Source: Butyrivibrio proteoclasticus P6B7 (GTDB lineage Bacteria; Bacillota; Clostridia; Lachnospirales; Lachnospiraceae). From it: DNA of 50,935 nt. The notes beneath the pieces are model-generated. The model was given only the letters and a program-made list of their open reading frames with translations. It was not told the origin of the DNA and did no database searches. The stretch lies in contig NZ_KK211398.1 of assembly GCF_000622085.1 (NCBI RefSeq), positions 1 to 50,935 of the forward strand, given 5' to 3'. The position numbers and the translations under genes are program-made. Positions 50,351-50,935 of this stretch are shown here, piece after piece; the stretch's first letter is position 1, and every line of letters begins with the position of its first letter.

Positions 50351-50825
50351 GGTGTAAAGTTGGGTAATATCTCAGATGGATGAAGTGATTTATGATTGCT
50401 ATAGCGGTGGAATACCGCATAAGCATTGCATAGATATTATGATTTCCAATAAGCCAGTAAGAGAGAGTCTAAAGTAATTAGCAAAATAGTTATTCCGGGG
50501 TAATATGCATCTTGTGCGAGGTGTTTCAGTAGTCTGACTTTCGAACTTGAAGTTTGTTTTTGACTAATATTCCTCCGATTTAAATCTTAATATTCTTCCG
50601 ATTCAAAATCTATTTTTTCTCCGATTCAAAACCTAATATTCTTCCGATTCGAAATTGAATATTTCTCCGATTTGAGATAAAACAGTCGTAAATATGGGAG
50701 AAAAATCATGAGTGAGAAAAAATATTTACCACGATTATAAAAACAGATATAGTAGAAGATAAGTATTTTGAAAAAAGAGCCAATTTTGGACTAGAGTCAG
50801 ACAATATGAGCCTTGGAGCTAACAG
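50351..50825. other. AT-rich stretch before the DUF523 gene
   Basis: This stretch holds a poor 33-codon ORF at 50376-50477 without a good ribosome binding site, the 23-bp repeat array (50566-50681) and a frameshifted small ORF (50708-50828). No RNA gene or other confident feature was seen in it. Confidence 0.5.
50566..50681 (+). repeat. five-copy 23-bp tandem repeat
   Basis: CCGATT occurs at 50575, 50598, 50621, 50644 and 50667, exactly 23 bases apart. The units follow the consensus AATATTCYTCCGATTYRAAA with small changes, so this is a direct repeat of a whole unit and not only of the core. It lies 27 bases before a small ORF and about 145 bases before the DUF523 start. Confidence 0.85.
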
Positions 50826-50828
50826 ATG
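50708..50828 (+). pseudogene. frameshifted small ORF before DUF523
   Basis: ATG 50708, with GGGAG at 50696-50700, opens a frame that stops after ten codons (M-S-E-K-K-Y-L-P-R-L). Adding one A to the A-run at 50717-50722 would give a 40-residue frame ending D-N-M-S-L-G-A-N-R at the TGA 50826-50828, which overlaps the DUF523 ATG. The overlap suggests an intact version was once coupled to DUF523. No family is recognised. Confidence 0.35.
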
Positions 50829-50935
50829 AAAATAATGGTTAGTGCCTGCTTGTTGGGGCAGAATTGCAAATATAATGGTGGCAACAATTACAGTGAAAAA
50901 GTTGCGGAGTACATAAAAGGGCATGAGGTCATCCC
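50826..50935 (+). CDS. DUF523 family protein, 3' end outside window
   Basis: ATG 50826 begins M-K-I-M-V-S-A-C-L-L-G-Q-N-C-K-Y-N-G-G-N and continues to the window edge (36 codons). S-A-C-L-L-G-x-x-C-x-Y-x-G is the start of DUF523 (YbbK-like) proteins, with cysteines that may bind a metal. GGAG at 50816-50819 precedes the start. The function of the family is unknown. Confidence 0.75.
   Translation, partial: MKIMVSACLLGQNCKYNGGNNYSEKVAEYIKGHEVI

Noticed and set aside
50376..50477. 33-codon ORF beginning M-D-E-V-I-Y-D
   Set aside because: There is no good ribosome binding site and no recognisable sequence. It is kept only as part of the gap description.
50566..50681. CRISPR array
   Set aside because: The repeat units are directly contiguous with a 23-base period, there is no unique spacer between them, and no cas gene is near.

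Overview
The window looks like chromosomal DNA of a gut or rumen Lachnospiraceae bacterium (Butyrivibrio/Pseudobutyrivibrio-like). This rests on the moderate-to-low GC, strong GGAGG ribosome binding sites, tightly packed operons, the many intracellular plant-glycan hydrolases and the small accessory families typical of that group; the genus is an inference. No tRNA, rRNA, CRISPR array or intact transposon was seen. Layout: (1) 1-3.2 kb: the 3' end of an MFS transporter, then an operator-controlled MarR gene and two overlapping radical-SAM genes that match the family I know as the radical SAM mobile pair. (2) 3.2-5.2 kb: a translationally coupled YunG-like / TPR / J-domain trio. (3) 5.2-22 kb: an accessory region of single genes and short operons (four GNAT acetyltransferases, lipoprotein, PAP2 phosphatase, XRE-membrane regulator, CPBP protease, kinase-like protein, flavodoxin, DUF3795, small membrane proteins, MATE exporter). 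It holds decayed pieces (IS66 remnant, a DUF1349 gene with an in-frame stop, 5' stubs of AAC(3)-like, RpiB-like and P-loop genes) and a recurrent hairpin element with an ATCCGTG loop. A LytTR regulator / 7TM histidine kinase / orphan solute-binding lipoprotein operon sits at 15.6-19.3 kb. (4) 22-43 kb: a large glycan-utilisation locus. It has two GH2 enzymes, a GH1, a divergent AraC regulator fused to a GH39 glycosidase domain, a ribose/xylose-type ABC importer (ATPase, permease, binding lipoprotein, second permease), a GH3, a small HPr-like protein, a GH78, a GH43 and a beta-phosphoglucomutase-like phosphatase-superfamily enzyme. None of the hydrolases shows a signal peptide. The likely logic is import of oligosaccharides or glycosides, cytosolic hydrolysis, and control by the AraC-GH39 protein. 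(5) 43-47 kb: an EAL protein with a periplasmic sensor domain and degenerate GGDEF, followed by a PAS-GGDEF protein, i.e. a c-di-GMP pair. (6) 47-50.9 kb: small accessory genes (membrane protein, PhzF, alpha/beta hydrolase, DUF4256, zinc-ribbon DUF1801), then a 23-bp tandem repeat array, a frameshifted small ORF and the start of a DUF523 gene at the window edge. The best leads for something undescribed are the MarR/radical-SAM pair, the ATCCGTG hairpin family tied to gene stubs, the AraC-GH39 fusion, the helical tail shared by the GH2 and GH78 enzymes, the His-less HPr-like protein inside the glycan locus, and the five-copy 23-bp repeat.
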